NCBI GenBank assembly: GCA_963699535.1
Contig: CAVOUJ010000046.1
Coordinates: forward strand, 33,258-97,257
From: VBDM01 sp963699535
Lineage (GTDB): Bacteria > Pseudomonadota > Gammaproteobacteria > Burkholderiales > SG8-39
Direction: 5' to 3'
DNA: 64,000 nt
Shown here: in pieces, positions 1-11,577 of the stretch
Position numbering within the stretch: position 1 is the stretch's first letter
Layout of the letters: each line of letters opens with the position of its first letter
Program-made: the position numbers and the translations under genes
Notes under the pieces: generated by a model
What the model saw: only the letters and a program-made list of their open reading frames with translations
Database searches by the model: none
Told to the model about the DNA's origin: nothing

Positions 1-1
1 C

Positions 2-226
2 TGGCTTGCTTTCGACGAAGCGGCCGAAGCGCTCGACCTCGAGAAGAACCGGCGCCTGTTGCGCTCGGCGGATCGCGTGGTCTCGCACGCGACGCAGCCG
101 CGGCACCGCATCCGCCGCGCCGCCGTTCGCTTGGCGGACTGGCTCGTGCTGGGCGCGCTCTCGCTCCTGCCGCGGCGCCGTCCTCGCGGCGGCAGGCGGA
201 AGCGAACCCGCAAGAAACTGGATTAG
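2..226 (+). CDS. C-terminal fragment of an unidentified protein (possibly NUDIX hydrolase)
   Basis: An open frame enters from the left edge and ends at TAG 224-226, leaving about 74 residues; the start lies outside the window. The visible part begins with WLAFDEAAEALDLEKNRRLL, which resembles the last helix of a NUDIX hydrolase (Trp, acidic-Glu-Ala, then a basic Asn-Arg stretch). It ends in a strongly basic tail rich in Arg and Lys. NUDIX and SixA-type phosphatase domains are paired in some bacteria, and sixA follows 26 bp downstream, which is weak support. Family assignment is a guess; the existence of a coding frame is better supported by its codon pattern and clean stop before sixA. Confidence 0.4.
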   Translation, partial: WLAFDEAAEALDLEKNRRLLRSADRVVSHATQPRHRIRRAAVRLADWLVLGALSLLPRRRPRGGRRKRTRKKLD

Positions 227-252
227 CCCCGCAAGGATAGGATCGTGATTTC

Positions 253-747
253 GTGAGACTGCTCATCATTCGCCATGGCAAGGCCGAAGACCGTTCTCCA
301 ACCCGGAAGGACTCGAGCCGCCGGCTCACCGGCGCCGGCCGCAAGGCGATGCGCAAGGCCGCCAGGGGACTGCGCGAAGTCGCGCCTGAAATCGATTTGC
401 TTGCGGCGAGCCCGCTCGCGCGTGCCCACGAAACCGCGGAAATCGTGGCCGAAACGCTCCGGGTGGGGCGGGTCGTCGAGCAGAAGCTGCTCGCGCCCGA
501 AGGCGACAAGCGCGCACTGATCGCGTGGCTCAGACGACGGCCGCCGCGCTCTACGGTCGCGCTCGTCGGGCACGAGCCGGACCTGAGCGCGCTTGCGAGC
601 CTGCTCGTCTCAGGCAACGGGCGCCCGCGGATCGCGCTCAAGAAAGGTGCGTGCTGCCTGATCGAGTTCAGCCAGGGCGCCGCCGCCGGCAAGGGGATGC
701 TGCTGTGGCTGCTGCAGCCCAGTCAATTGAGAAAGCTAGGAATTTGA
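253..747 (+). CDS. sixA: Phosphohistidine phosphatase SixA
   Basis: A 164-residue histidine-phosphatase-fold protein of SixA size. The catalytic RHG motif is at residues 7-9 (MRLLIIRHGKAED) and the second catalytic His lies in VGHEPDLS near residue 106. SixA removes phosphate from phosphohistidine on Hpt domains or PTS-type carriers in the cytoplasm; the substrate here is not known. The start is GTG 253, chosen because it places the first beta strand directly before RHG as in the family. It sits 26 bp after the preceding partial gene and may be cotranscribed with it. Identification is by motif and length. Confidence 0.85.
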   Translation: MRLLIIRHGKAEDRSPTRKDSSRRLTGAGRKAMRKAARGLREVAPEIDLLAASPLARAHETAEIVAETLRVGRVVEQKLLAPEGDKRALIAWLRRRPPRSTVALVGHEPDLSALASLLVSGNGRPRIALKKGACCLIEFSQGAAAGKGMLLWLLQPSQLRKLGI

Positions 748-820
748 CACCGGTCATCTGATCATTACAGAAGTGTTACAGCCGCGCTTCCAGTCGAGGC
801 TGCAGAACTGCTTTGAAGAA

Positions 821-860
821 TTGATTTGCCTCAAGCCCCAAAGGGCGCGGTTCGCATAAA
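821..860 (+). promoter_or_regulatory. FNR-type box and -10 element upstream of DUF3562-like gene
   Basis: TTGAT-TTGC-CTCAA at 821-834 matches 9 of the 10 specified positions of the FNR consensus TTGAT-N4-ATCAA. A CATAAA -10-like hexamer lies at 855-860, predicting transcription near 867. The box centre is then about 40 bp upstream, the class II activator position. The arrangement suggests anaerobic induction of the following small gene. It is inferred from pattern and spacing only. Confidence 0.5.
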
Positions 861-919
861 CTTTGACAAAAGACGATCGCGACCCCCGGCCCGGCCCGCA
901 ATGGGCAAGGCTGCATCAC

Positions 920-1132
920 ATGCAAAGAAACGAAGAAGACCGAGAACGGCACCTGCGCACCGCGCGCCACCTTGCACGCGAGATCGCCGTCCCCGAAGCG
1001 CGCGTGATCGAGGCCTTCGAGCGCGAGCTCGAGCGGCTGGATAACCGCGCGCGGGTGAAACAGTTTCTCACGGTGCTCGCGCTGAAGCACGTGAAGACCG
1101 AGCTCCGGCCGCGCGGGCGCCCGTCGACCTGA
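920..1132 (+). CDS. DUF3562-like small protein
   Basis: A 70-residue, highly charged protein. The core runs ARHLAREIAVPEARVIEAFE, then an ERELERL segment and ARVKQFLTVLALKHVK. This resembles DUF3562 proteins of Burkholderiales, which have a short helical region read as helix-turn-helix-like followed by a conserved RVK-F-vLA-r-V stretch; function is unknown. ATG 920 is preferred to TTG 863 because the predicted transcript would begin near 867. An AAGG element precedes ATG 920, though it is rather far away. The gene ends one base before the convergent flavin monooxygenase gene. The upstream FNR-like box suggests induction at low oxygen. Confidence 0.6.
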   Translation: MQRNEEDRERHLRTARHLAREIAVPEARVIEAFERELERLDNRARVKQFLTVLALKHVKTELRPRGRPST

Positions 1133-1133
1133 C

Positions 1134-2757
1134 CTAGGCCTTTCCCTGCCCCGTCGCGATCGCCGCGACTTCGCGCGCATCCTCGGGCGGCCGGTTGCCG
1201 CGCCACACTACGTGCAGGTCGGGCCGAAGGAGCAGGAGGTCGTGCCCGTACACCTGCCGCGGCGCTTCGTCCGATATTTCGAGCACCGTGATCGGCGCGC
1301 CAGCCGCGCGCAGCGCATTTTCCAGCTCCGAGGTGTCGGCCGGCGTGCGGCCGAGGCGCAGCAGCGTAAAGCCCTCGAAGGGAATCCGGTCCTGTACGGC
1401 CGTGCCGTCGGCGAGCCACACGTGCGGCAGACGCGCGCCCGGCCAGGTGGTCGGCTCATAGACGCGAAACAGATGCTCCGGCCCGCCGGGAATGTCGCAG
1501 ACGACGGGAGAATTCACGTAGCGGTAGCCGAGTTCCGCGCCGATCATCTCGTTCGACTTGGGTTGCTCGACGCTCGCGACCCTAATCAGGTTCGCGCGCG
1601 TCGCCGCGCCCTCGGGCGTGGCGTCGCGGATGTTCGGCCGGTATTGCGCCCGCCACTTGCGACGCCCGAGCGAAGCATAGCGCGAGGCGCCGACGTTGCG
1701 GTCGCCGATCTGCCGCCGCTCGAACTCGTAGGAATCGAGCAGCGCCGCCCCACCCCAGCCCCGCGAGCGTCGCGGCGAGCTTCCAGGAGAGATCGATCGC
1801 GTCGCCCATGCCGGAATTCATCCCCAGGCCCCCGGTCGGGATCACGAGGTGCACCGCGTCCCCGGCGAGGAACACACGGCCTTCCCGGTAGCGGTCGGCG
1901 AGCAGCAGGTTCTGCCGCCACGGCGCGCAGGTGAGCATCTCGTACTTCACCGGGATCGCGACGGTGCGCTCGAACATTGCCTTCATCTCCTCGTCGCGCT
2001 CGACCACCGAGTGCAGCGTGAAGTGGCGTGTCGAGTCCTGCATGATGAGGAAGGTGCTGTTGCCGTCGGCGACGTGATAGTGCCGGCCCTTGCCGGGGCC
2101 GTTGCCGATCGGAATCCGCTCGAACAGCTCGTCGCAGCGGTACAGCGCCTGGCGCAGCTCGAGGAGATTCGCTTCGCCGCGCAGCTTGATGCCGAGCTGC
2201 TTGCGCACCGTGCTCGATCCGCCGTCGCAGCCGACGAGGTACGCGGCGCGGATCGTTCCGCCCTTGCCGCTTACCTCTTCCACCCGTGCGCTCACGCCCG
2301 AATCGTCCTGGGTGAACGATTCGAGCTGACAGCCGTAGCGTACCGTGACCGAAGGCAGCGTCTCGGCGATCGACTTGAGGAGCGGCTCGAGCGTGTACTG
2401 GGAAATGAGCTGATAGGGCTCCAGGGGCATGCTGCCGTCGTTGCAGGCGCGGATCTCCTCGCGCGCCTTTTCCACCGAAGGGTAGCGCTGGTGCAGGAGC
2501 GGCGGCTCGGCGAGCGAGAGGACGATGAACACGTCCATGGGAATGTCGGCGCGCAGCCCCGCGGCGCGCACCTTGTCGGCGATGCCCATGCGCCTGAAGA
2601 TCTCCATGGTGCGCGCGTTGCAGCGCTCCATCTTGGGAAGGAAAGCCGGCGCCTCCTTCTGCTCGATCAGCGTGCAGCGCACGCCGCGCCTGCCGAGGTC
2701 GATCGCGAGAACGAGGCCGACCGGGCCGCCGCCGACGACGAGTACCTGCGTGTCCAT
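1134..2757 (-). CDS. FAD-dependent aromatic monooxygenase (one frameshift)
   Basis: Class A flavoprotein monooxygenase of the PheA/TfdB/MhpA type, which hydroxylates aromatic compounds with NAD(P)H and oxygen. The N-terminal Rossmann motif is VVGGGPVGLVLAIDLGRRG, and the second FAD motif is GRVFLAGDAVHLVIPTGGLG. The C-terminal part, frame 1134-1547 onward, has the thioredoxin-like fold region seen in this family, ending with LLLLRPDLHVVWRG. The frame breaks near 1742-1758 in a G/C-rich run; removing one base joins both halves into about 540 residues, the usual family length. ATG 2757 (MDTQVLVVGGG) is preferred to ATG 2766. The substrate cannot be deduced. It is divergent from the small gene at 2790. 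Confidence 0.8.
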
Positions 2758-2789
2758 GGCGGGCATTTTGCCTTATGCTGCAGCTTCCC

Positions 2790-3062
2790 ATGACGACCGC
2801 AGAGAGAATCAAGGTGCGCGTGACGGAAACCGGGCAGATCCTGGAGGTCGTCGTATACAGCAAGCGCCCCGACCGGATCGAAGTCGTGCTCGGCGAAGGC
2901 ATCCACAATGTCAAATGCGAGCTGACTCCGACTCGAATGGGCCTGTCCTACGCCGGGAGCGTGAGAGGGCGGGAGCTTGTCTACGAGAGGAGCCGCGAGC
3001 AGGTTCAAGCCGACATCGACAAGCTCAACCCGGCCCTGCGCGAGCCCAGACGGCGCGGGTGA
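2790..3062 (+). CDS. Hypothetical protein, 90 aa
   Basis: A 90-residue soluble protein with no signal peptide or membrane segment. It begins MTTAERIKVRVTETGQILEV and continues with alternating hydrophobic/charged residues suggesting a small beta-rich fold, then a C-terminal charged helix (REQVQADIDKLNPALREP). No family was recognised. An ATG at 2775 would add five residues; neither start has a clear ribosome-binding site, and 2790 is chosen because the charged N-terminus begins there. It is divergent from the flavin monooxygenase and lies 190 bp upstream of narK, separated by an FNR-controlled promoter, so it is probably not part of the nar operon. Confidence 0.5.
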   Translation: MTTAERIKVRVTETGQILEVVVYSKRPDRIEVVLGEGIHNVKCELTPTRMGLSYAGSVRGRELVYERSREQVQADIDKLNPALREPRRRG

Positions 3063-3182
3063 CGATGCTCTTCCCGACGTTGCCCAAAGTTCCCCCCGCC
3101 CTTTTGTAGTCCGGTAGCGCCCTGCCTGGGTGGCCGCGGAGAAATCCCCATCGGCCTCATGGTTTTGGAGCATGCAATCGAT

Positions 3183-3223
3183 TTGATTTGGATCAATCGG
3201 GGCGCCGCCGAAGCCCCTAGATT
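3183..3223 (+). promoter_or_regulatory. FNR box and -10 element of the nar operon
   Basis: TTGAT-TTGG-ATCAA at 3183-3196 is a perfect match to the FNR consensus TTGAT-N4-ATCAA. A TAGATT -10-like hexamer lies at 3218-3223, giving a start near 3230. The box centre is about 41 bp upstream of that start, the classical class II position. narK begins 25 bp further on. This supports oxygen-responsive activation of narK-narGHJI-ppiC. No clear NarL heptamer cluster was identified by eye. Confidence 0.8.
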
Positions 3224-3254
3224 GTGCTCAGGCTTGGGGAAGGGAAACCCGCAT

Positions 3255-4905
3255 ATGAGCGCGACGACACAACCCGCGATTCCGGCCGCGGCACGCGGCG
3301 CCGACATCGGCGACTGGCGGCCCGAGGACCCTGCGTTCTGGGAATCACAGGGCAAGCGCATCGCCTACCGCAACTCTGGCCATCTCCGTGCCGGCGCTGT
3401 TGTGCGGCTTTGCCGTGTGGGGGATGTGGGGCATCATCACCGTGCAGATGCTCAACCTCGGGTTTCCGTTCACCCAGGCCGAGCTGTTCACCCTGACCGC
3501 GATCGCCGGCATCTCCGGCGCGACGATGCGCATCCCGGCATCGTTCCTGATCCGGCTGGCGGGCGGGCGCAATACCATTTTCCTGACCACCGCAATGTTG
3601 CTGGCCCCGGCATTGGGCACCGGTATCGTGCTGCAGCACAAGGACTGGCCGTTGTGGACATTCCAGCTGATGGCGTTGTGGTGCGGCGTTGGCGGCGGCA
3701 ACTTCGCCAGTTCCATGTCGAATATCAGCACCTTCTTCCCCAAGCGGCTGCAGGGAACCGCCCTCGGGATCAACGCCGGCGTCGGCAACTTCGGGGTCAC
3801 CACGATGCAGGTCGTGATCCCGCTGGTGATGACGGTGGGAATCTTCGGCAGCTTCGGCGGCGAGCCGATGACGCTGCTGAAGGACAGCGGCTGGATCTTC
3901 GGCAAGATCGCGGCCGGCACCCAAACCTGGATCCAGAACGCCGGCTTCGCCTGGGTGCTGTCGCTGGTCCCGCTGTCGATCCTGTGTTGGCTCGGGATGA
4001 ACAACTTGAAGACTGTATCCGCGGATACCGGCAATCCGATCGTCGCGTTCGCCAAGATTACCTACCTGTACACGCTGGCCTTCGTGCCCTCCATCCTCGG
4101 CTTGTACCTGTACCTGCCCAAGCCGACCGGTCTCGGCCTCATCAGCATGTGGGTGGCCATTCCGCTCGACATCGTCAGCGCGCTGCTGGTGATGAAGCTC
4201 GCAGCCTTCGGTCCGATGAAGGAGGGCGTCAGCAAGCAGTTCGAGATCTTCCGCAACAAGCACACCTGGTCGATGACGGCGCTGTACATCGTGACCTTCG
4301 GCTCCTTCATCGGCTTCTCGATGGCGCTGCCGCTGGCGATGAAGGTGATCTTCGGCGTCAGCCACGTGCCCGACGCCAACGGCGTCATGCAGCACACGCT
4401 GAACAACCCCAATGCGCCGAGCGTTCTCGCTTACGCGTGGATCGGCCCCTTCGTCGGCGCGGCCGTGCGGCCGCTCGGCGGCTGGATCTCCGACAAGGTC
4501 GGCGGTTCCATCGTCACGCAGATCATCTCGGCGGTCATGGTGGTCGCCTCGGTCGCGGTGGGCTACGTGATGATGCAGGCCTACGGCTCGGCGACCCCCG
4601 AGACGCACTTCCCGCTGTTCCTGGGCCTGTTCATGCTGCTGTTCTTCGCCAGCGGCATCGGCAACGGCTCGACCTTCCGCACCATCGGCGTCATCTTCGA
4701 CCGCCAGCAGGCCGGCCCGGTGCTGGGCTGGACCTCGGCGATCGCGGCCTACGGCGCCTTCGTCGCGCCCATCGTGATCGGCGACCAGATCAAGGCCGGC
4801 ACGCCGCAGTTCGCGATGTACGGCTTCGCGGCGTTCTACGCGCTGTGCCTGGTCCTCAACTGGTGGTTCTACCTGCGCGCCAATGCATACGTGAAGAATC
4901 CTTGA
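3255..4905 (+). CDS. narK: NarK-type nitrate/nitrite transporter (one frameshift)
   Basis: Major-facilitator transporter of the NarK family, moving nitrate in and nitrite out across the inner membrane. Twelve hydrophobic segments follow a soluble N-terminal extension of about 45 residues beginning MSATTQPAIP. The family nitrate signatures are visible: GVGGGNFASSMSNISTFFP, GINAGVGNFG, and a second GIGNGSTF motif near the C-terminus. The frame breaks at about 3371-3376, between GKRIAYRN and the first membrane helix (ISVPALLCGFAVWG). One extra base accounts for it and restores about 549 residues. ATG 3255 follows a purine-rich AGGGAAA stretch. It is the first gene of the nar operon, 45 bp before narG. 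Confidence 0.9.
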
Positions 4906-4950
4906 TTTCCCTCTCGCCCGCGTTCCTGCACATACAACTGGGATAACCGC

Positions 4951-7900
4951 ATGAGCCATTTTCTCGACCGCCTCATGTACTTCTCTCAACCTCGTGAGAG
5001 CTTCGCCGGCGGCCACGGCGTGGTCACCGGAGAGGACCGCACTTGGGAGGAGAGCTACCGGACGCGCTGGCAGCACGACAAGATCGTGCGCTCGACCCAT
5101 GGCACGAACTGCACCGGCTCGTGCAGCTGGAAGATCTACGTGAAAGGCGGCATCGTCACCTGGGAGACGCAGCAGACCGACTATCCGCGCACGCGCGCCG
5201 ACCTGCCGAACCACGAGCCGCGAGGCTGCTCGCGCGGGGCGAGCTATTCCTGGTACCTGTACAGCGGCAATCGGCTGAAGTACCCCATGGTGCGCGGGAG
5301 GCTCCTCGCGCTGTGGCGCACGGCGCGCGAGAAGCTCGCTCCCGTCGAGGCCTGGGCCTCGATCGTCGAAGACGCCAAGAAGCTCAAGTCCTACCAGTCC
5401 GTGCGCGGCATGGGCGGCTTCGTTCGCGCCTCATGGGACGAGGTGAACGAGATCGTCGCCGCGGCCAACGTCTACACCGTCAAGAAGTACGGCCCGGACC
5501 GCGTGATCGGCTTCTCGCCGATTCCGGCGATGTCGATGGTGTCCTACGCCGCGGGCAGCCGCTATCTCTCGCTCATCGGCGGCGTGTGCATGAGCTTCTA
5601 CGACTGGTATTGCGACCTGCCGCCCTCCTCTCCCCAGACCTGGGGCGAGCAGACCGACGTGCCCGAATCGGCCGACTGGTACAACTCGACCTATATCATC
5701 GCCTGGGGTTCGAACGTGCCGCAGACGCGCACGCCCGACGCGCACTTCTTCACCGAAGTGCGCTACAAGGGCGCGAAGACAGTGTCGGTCACGCCGGATT
5801 ATTCGGAAGTCGCCAAGCTCACCGACCTCTGGCTGCATCCCAAGCAGGGCACCGATGCGGCGCTCGCGATGGCGATGGGCCACGTGATCCTCAAGGAGTT
5901 TCACCTTCCGGGCAAGAGTGCCTACTTCGAGGACTACTGCCGGCGCTACACCGACATGCCGATGCTGGTGCGCCTCGCAAAGCGGGGCGATGTGTACGTG
6001 CCCGAGCGCTTCGTGCGCGCCTCCGATTTCGCCGATCAGCTCGGCGAATCGAACAATCCCGACTGGAAGACGGTTGCGCTCGACGAGACGAGCGGCAAGC
6101 TCGTGTCCCCTCAGGGCGCCATCGGCTACCGCTGGGGCGAGAAGGGCAAGTGGAATCTCGAGCCCAAGGACGGAAAAGGCGCCGAGGTGAGGCTCAGGCT
6201 GACCCTCGCCGGCAGCCAGGACGAGGTCGTGCCGGTGGCGTTTCCGTACTTCGGCGGCCAACCGCACGAGCATTTCACGCACAGCCCCGGAGACGAAGTC
6301 CTCAAGCGCAACCTGGCGGTGAAGCGCGTGCAATTGAAGGATGGCGAGTGCGTCGTCGCCACCGTGTTCGATCTCTTCGCCGCGAACTACGGGCTGGACC
6401 GCGGGCTCGGCGGCGGCAACGTCGCCCACTCCTATGACGACGACGTGCCGTACACGCCCGCCTGGCAGGAGAAAATCACCGGCGTGCCGCGCGCGCATGC
6501 GATCCAGGTCGCGCGCGAGTTCGCCGACAACGCCGACAAGACGCAAGGGCGAGTCCATGGTGATCATCGGCGCGGCGATGAACCACTGGTACCACATGGA
6601 CATGAACTATCGCGCCATCATCAACATGCTGGTGATGTGCGGCTGCGTCGGGCAGACGGGCGGCGGCTGGGCGCACTACGTCGGGCAGGAGAAGCTGCGC
6701 CCGCAGACCGGCTGGACCCCGCTCGCGTTCGCGCTCGACTGGGCGCGCCCGCCGCGGCAGATGAACTCGACCTCGTTCTTCTACGCGCACACCGACCAGT
6801 GGCGCTACGAGCAGCTGAAGGTCTCCGAGATCCTCTCGCCGCTCGCCGACCCGAAGCAATACACCGGGAGCCTCATCGACTTCAACGTGCGCGCCGAGCG
6901 CATGGGCTGGCTGCCTTCCGCGCCGCAGCTCGCCGCCAATCCGCTGCAGGTCGCCAAGGCCGCCGCGGCCGCCGGCAAGGACCCGAAGGACTACGTCGTC
7001 GCGCAGCTGAAGAGCGGCGCGTTGAAGCTCTCCTGCGAGGACCCGGACAATCCGGTGAACTACCCGCGCAATCTCTTCGTGTGGCGCTCGAACCTCCTCG
7101 GCTCCTCGGGCAAGGGCCACGAGTATTTCCTCAAGCACTTCCTCGGCACCCAGCACGGCGTGCAGGGCAAGGACCTCGGCGAGACCGGCGGCGTGAAGCC
7201 CGAGGAAGTCGCCTGGCGCGACCCGGCCCCGGAAGGAAAGCTGGATCTCCTCGTGACGCTCGACTTCCGCATGTCGACGACCTGCCTCTACTCGGACGTG
7301 GTGCTCCCGACCGCTACCTGGTACGAGAAGAACGACCTCAACACCTCCGACATGCATCCCTTCATCCATCCGCTCTCCGCGGCGGTGGACCCTGTTTGGC
7401 AGTCGCGGAGCGACTGGGAAATCTACAAGGGCATCGCGAAGAAGTTCGCCGAGCTCGCTCCAGGGCACCTCGCCGTGGAGAAGGACGTGGTGCTCGTGCC
7501 GACGCTACACGACACGCCCTCGGAGCTCGCTCAAGCCCTCGATGTCAAGGACTGGAAGAAAGGCGAGTGCGAGCCGGTCCCGGGCAAGACCCTGCCCAAC
7601 ATCGTCGTGATCGAGCGCGACTACCCCAACACCTACCGGAAGTTCACGGCGCTGGGGCCGCTCATGACGAAAGTCGGCAATGGCGGCAAGGGCATCAGCT
7701 GGAACACCGAGCACGAGGTGAAGCTGCTCGGCAATCTCAACTACACCGTGAGCCGAGGAAGGCGTGGCAAAGGGTCTCCCCAAGATCGAGACCGACATCG
7801 ACGCCGCGGAAGTGATCCTCTCGCTCGCGCCGGAGACCAACGGCGAAGTCGCGGTCAAGGCCTGGGCGGCGCTCTCGGAAATGACCGGGCGCGATCACAC

Positions 7901-8689
7901 GCACCTCGCCCGTGCGCGGGAAGACGACAAGCTGCGTTTCCGCGACCTGCAGGCGCAACCGAGGAAGATCATCTCGTCCCCGACCTGGTCGGGTCTCGAA
8001 TCCGAGCACGTCTCGTACAACGCCGGCTACACCAACGTGCACGAGCTCATTCCCTGGCGGACGCTCACGGGACGCCAGCAGCTCTACCAGGACCACGCGT
8101 GGATGCGCGCCTTCGGCGAGGAGCTGTGCGTCTACAAGCCGCCGGTGGACACCAAGACGGTGAAGCCGATGCTGGGCAAGTACCGGAACGGCAACCCCGA
8201 GGTGGTGCTGAATTTCATCACGCCGCACCAGAAGTGGGGGATCCACTCGACCTACACGGATAACCTCTTGATGCTCACGCTCTCGCGCGGCGGCCCGATC
8301 GTATGGATCTCCGAGACCGACGCGAAGAAGGCCGGGCTCGTGGACAACGACTGGATCGAGCTCTACAACCTGAACGGGGCGATCACCGCGCGCGCGGTGG
8401 TGTCGCAGCGGGTGAAGGAAGGCATGTGCCTGATGTACCACGCGCAGGAGAAGATCGTGAACGTGCCGGGCTCGGAGATCACGCACGCGCGTGGTGGCAT
8501 CCACAACTCGGTGACGCGCGCTGTCGTGAAGCCCACCCACATGATCGGAGGCTACGCCCAGCAAAGCTACGGCTTCAACTACTACGGGACGGTAGGCTCG
8601 AACCGCGACGAGTTCGTGATCGTGCGCAAGATGAACAAGGTGGACTGGATGGATGCGCCCGCCGCGCGCAGTGACAAGGAGGCCGTGTC

Positions 8690-8693
<4 letters not shown>
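4951..8693 (+). CDS. narG: Respiratory nitrate reductase alpha subunit NarG (two frameshifts)
   Basis: Catalytic subunit of membrane-bound nitrate reductase, reducing nitrate to nitrite at a bis-MGD molybdenum centre on the cytoplasmic face. The FS0 [4Fe-4S] motif H50-x3-C54-x3-C58 is present (HGTNCTGSC), as is the Mo-ligand region YDWYCDLPP. GGGWAHYVGQEKLRPQTGW is diagnostic of NarG. Two single extra bases break the frame, near 6543-6551 (after ADKTQG) and 7753-7757 (after NYTVS). Correcting both gives about 1246 residues, essentially the Escherichia coli length. It has no cleaved signal, as expected for cytoplasm-facing Nar. Its stop overlaps the narH start. Both breaks lie in well-conserved sequence, so assembly error is more likely than gene death. 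Confidence 0.92.
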
Positions 8694-10213
<1,520 letters not shown>

Positions 10214-10888
10214 ATGGCGGAGCGCGTGCTGACCTTCAAGGCGCTGGCCGCCCTGCTCTCGTACCCCGAGCAGGAATTGATCGATGCGCTGCCCGAGCTC
10301 GCGCTCGTGATCGAATCGGAGGGCTTCGTTCCGCGCCGGGAACGCAAGGCGCTCGCGGCCCTCATCGCGGAGCTCGCGCAGGGCGAGCTGATGTCGCTGC
10401 AGGAGCGCTACGTCGGCCTGTTCGACCGCTCGCGGGCCCTGTCCCTGCATCTCTTCGAGCACGTGCACGGCGAGTCGCGCGACCGCGGCCAGGCCATGGT
10501 GGATCTCAAAGCGCTCTATGCCTCGCACGGCTTCATGCTCGCCGGCAACGAGCTTCCGGATTTCCTGCCGGCGGTGCTCGAATACCTGTCTTCGCGGCCG
10601 CTTCGGGAAGCGCAAGCCCTGCTCGCCCACATGGTCCACATCCTGCAACCGCTGGGAGAGCGTCTCGCCCGGGGCGGCAGCAGCTACAGCGCCGCGCTCG
10701 CCGCGCTGATCAGGCTCGCGGGGGAGAAGCCCGAGTTCGAGCCGGCGAGCGGCGGAGCGGAGCAGGAGGAGAGCACGGCGGAAATGGATGAAGCCTGGGC
10801 CGAGCCGCCGGCCTTCGGAGACTGCGCTACGCAAGGCGGCGCGCAAATCGCGCCGGTCCGGTTCTATCCCAAGGGGGCAACGCGATGA
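10214..10888 (+). CDS. narJ: Nitrate reductase assembly chaperone NarJ
   Basis: A 224-residue TorD/DmsD/NarJ-family chaperone needed for molybdenum-cofactor insertion into NarG before membrane docking; it is not part of the final enzyme. Family features are visible: TFKALAALLSYPEQELI at the N-terminus, YVGLFDRSRALSLHLFEHVHGESRDRG in two adjoining pieces around residue 80, and the NELPDFLPAVLEYL stretch. It starts immediately after the narH stop and overlaps narI by four bases. The acidic C-terminus is typical. Confidence 0.94.
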   Translation: MAERVLTFKALAALLSYPEQELIDALPELALVIESEGFVPRRERKALAALIAELAQGELMSLQERYVGLFDRSRALSLHLFEHVHGESRDRGQAMVDLKALYASHGFMLAGNELPDFLPAVLEYLSSRPLREAQALLAHMVHILQPLGERLARGGSSYSAALAALIRLAGEKPEFEPASGGAEQEESTAEMDEAWAEPPAFGDCATQGGAQIAPVRFYPKGATR

Positions 10889-11571
10889 ATTTTCTGAACG
10901 AGTTCCTGTTCGGCATTTACCCCTATATCGCCCTGGCGGTATTCCTGCTCGGGAGCCTGATCCGTTTCGACCGCGAGCAATACACCTGGAAGAGCGATTC
11001 GAGCCAGCTCCTGAAGCGGGGGCAGCTGCGCTGGGGCAGCAACCTCTTTCACATCGGCGTCCTCGCCCTGTTCCTCGGGCACTTCGTGGGGTTGCTCACG
11101 CCCAGGGAGGCCTATCACGCGATCGGCCTCTCGACCGAGGCGAAGCAGCTGCTCGCGATCACGGCAGGCGGGGTGTTCGGAACGATGTGCCTCGCCGGCC
11201 TCGTCCTGCTCGTTCACCGGCGGCTCTCCGAGCCCCGCATCCGCGCGACCAGCACCACCATGGACATCGTGGTGCTCCTCTGGATCCTCGCCACCCTGCT
11301 CCTCGGCCTCGCGAGCATCTCCGTCTCGCTCGGCCACCGCGACGGCTCGGTGATGGTGGTCCTCGGCCACTGGGCCCAGCACATCGTCACCTTCCGCAGC
11401 GGGGCAGCCGGCTTCCTCGCCAGCGTGCACTGGATCTACAAGGTGCATCTCTTCTTCGGCATGACGCTCTTCCTCCTCTTCCCGTTCTCGCGACTGGTGC
11501 ACGTGTGGAGCGGGTTCGCCGCGCTCGGCTACCTCACGCGGGCGTACCAGATCGTGCGCACCCAGGGCTAG
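10885..11571 (+). CDS. narI: Respiratory nitrate reductase gamma subunit NarI
   Basis: Membrane cytochrome b subunit of 228 residues that oxidises quinol and passes electrons through two b hemes to NarH. Five hydrophobic segments are visible. Candidate heme-ligand histidines lie in LFHIGVLALFLGHFVG and in the pair HWAQHIVTF and HWIYKVHLFFG. ATG 10885 overlaps the narJ stop (ATGA). Length and His pattern match NarI. It is followed seven bases later by a parvulin gene that appears to belong to the same transcript. Confidence 0.95.
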   Translation: MNFLNEFLFGIYPYIALAVFLLGSLIRFDREQYTWKSDSSQLLKRGQLRWGSNLFHIGVLALFLGHFVGLLTPREAYHAIGLSTEAKQLLAITAGGVFGTMCLAGLVLLVHRRLSEPRIRATSTTMDIVVLLWILATLLLGLASISVSLGHRDGSVMVVLGHWAQHIVTFRSGAAGFLASVHWIYKVHLFFGMTLFLLFPFSRLVHVWSGFAALGYLTRAYQIVRTQG

Positions 11572-11577
11572 CGTCAC

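Noticed and set aside
3217..5214. Long minus-strand frame opposite narK
   Set aside because: Composition dominated by Asp, Arg, Ala and His with no motif; narK is clear on the plus strand.
5431..6603. 390-codon minus-strand frame inside narG
   Set aside because: Opposite strongly conserved NarG sequence; typical GC-rich antisense frame.
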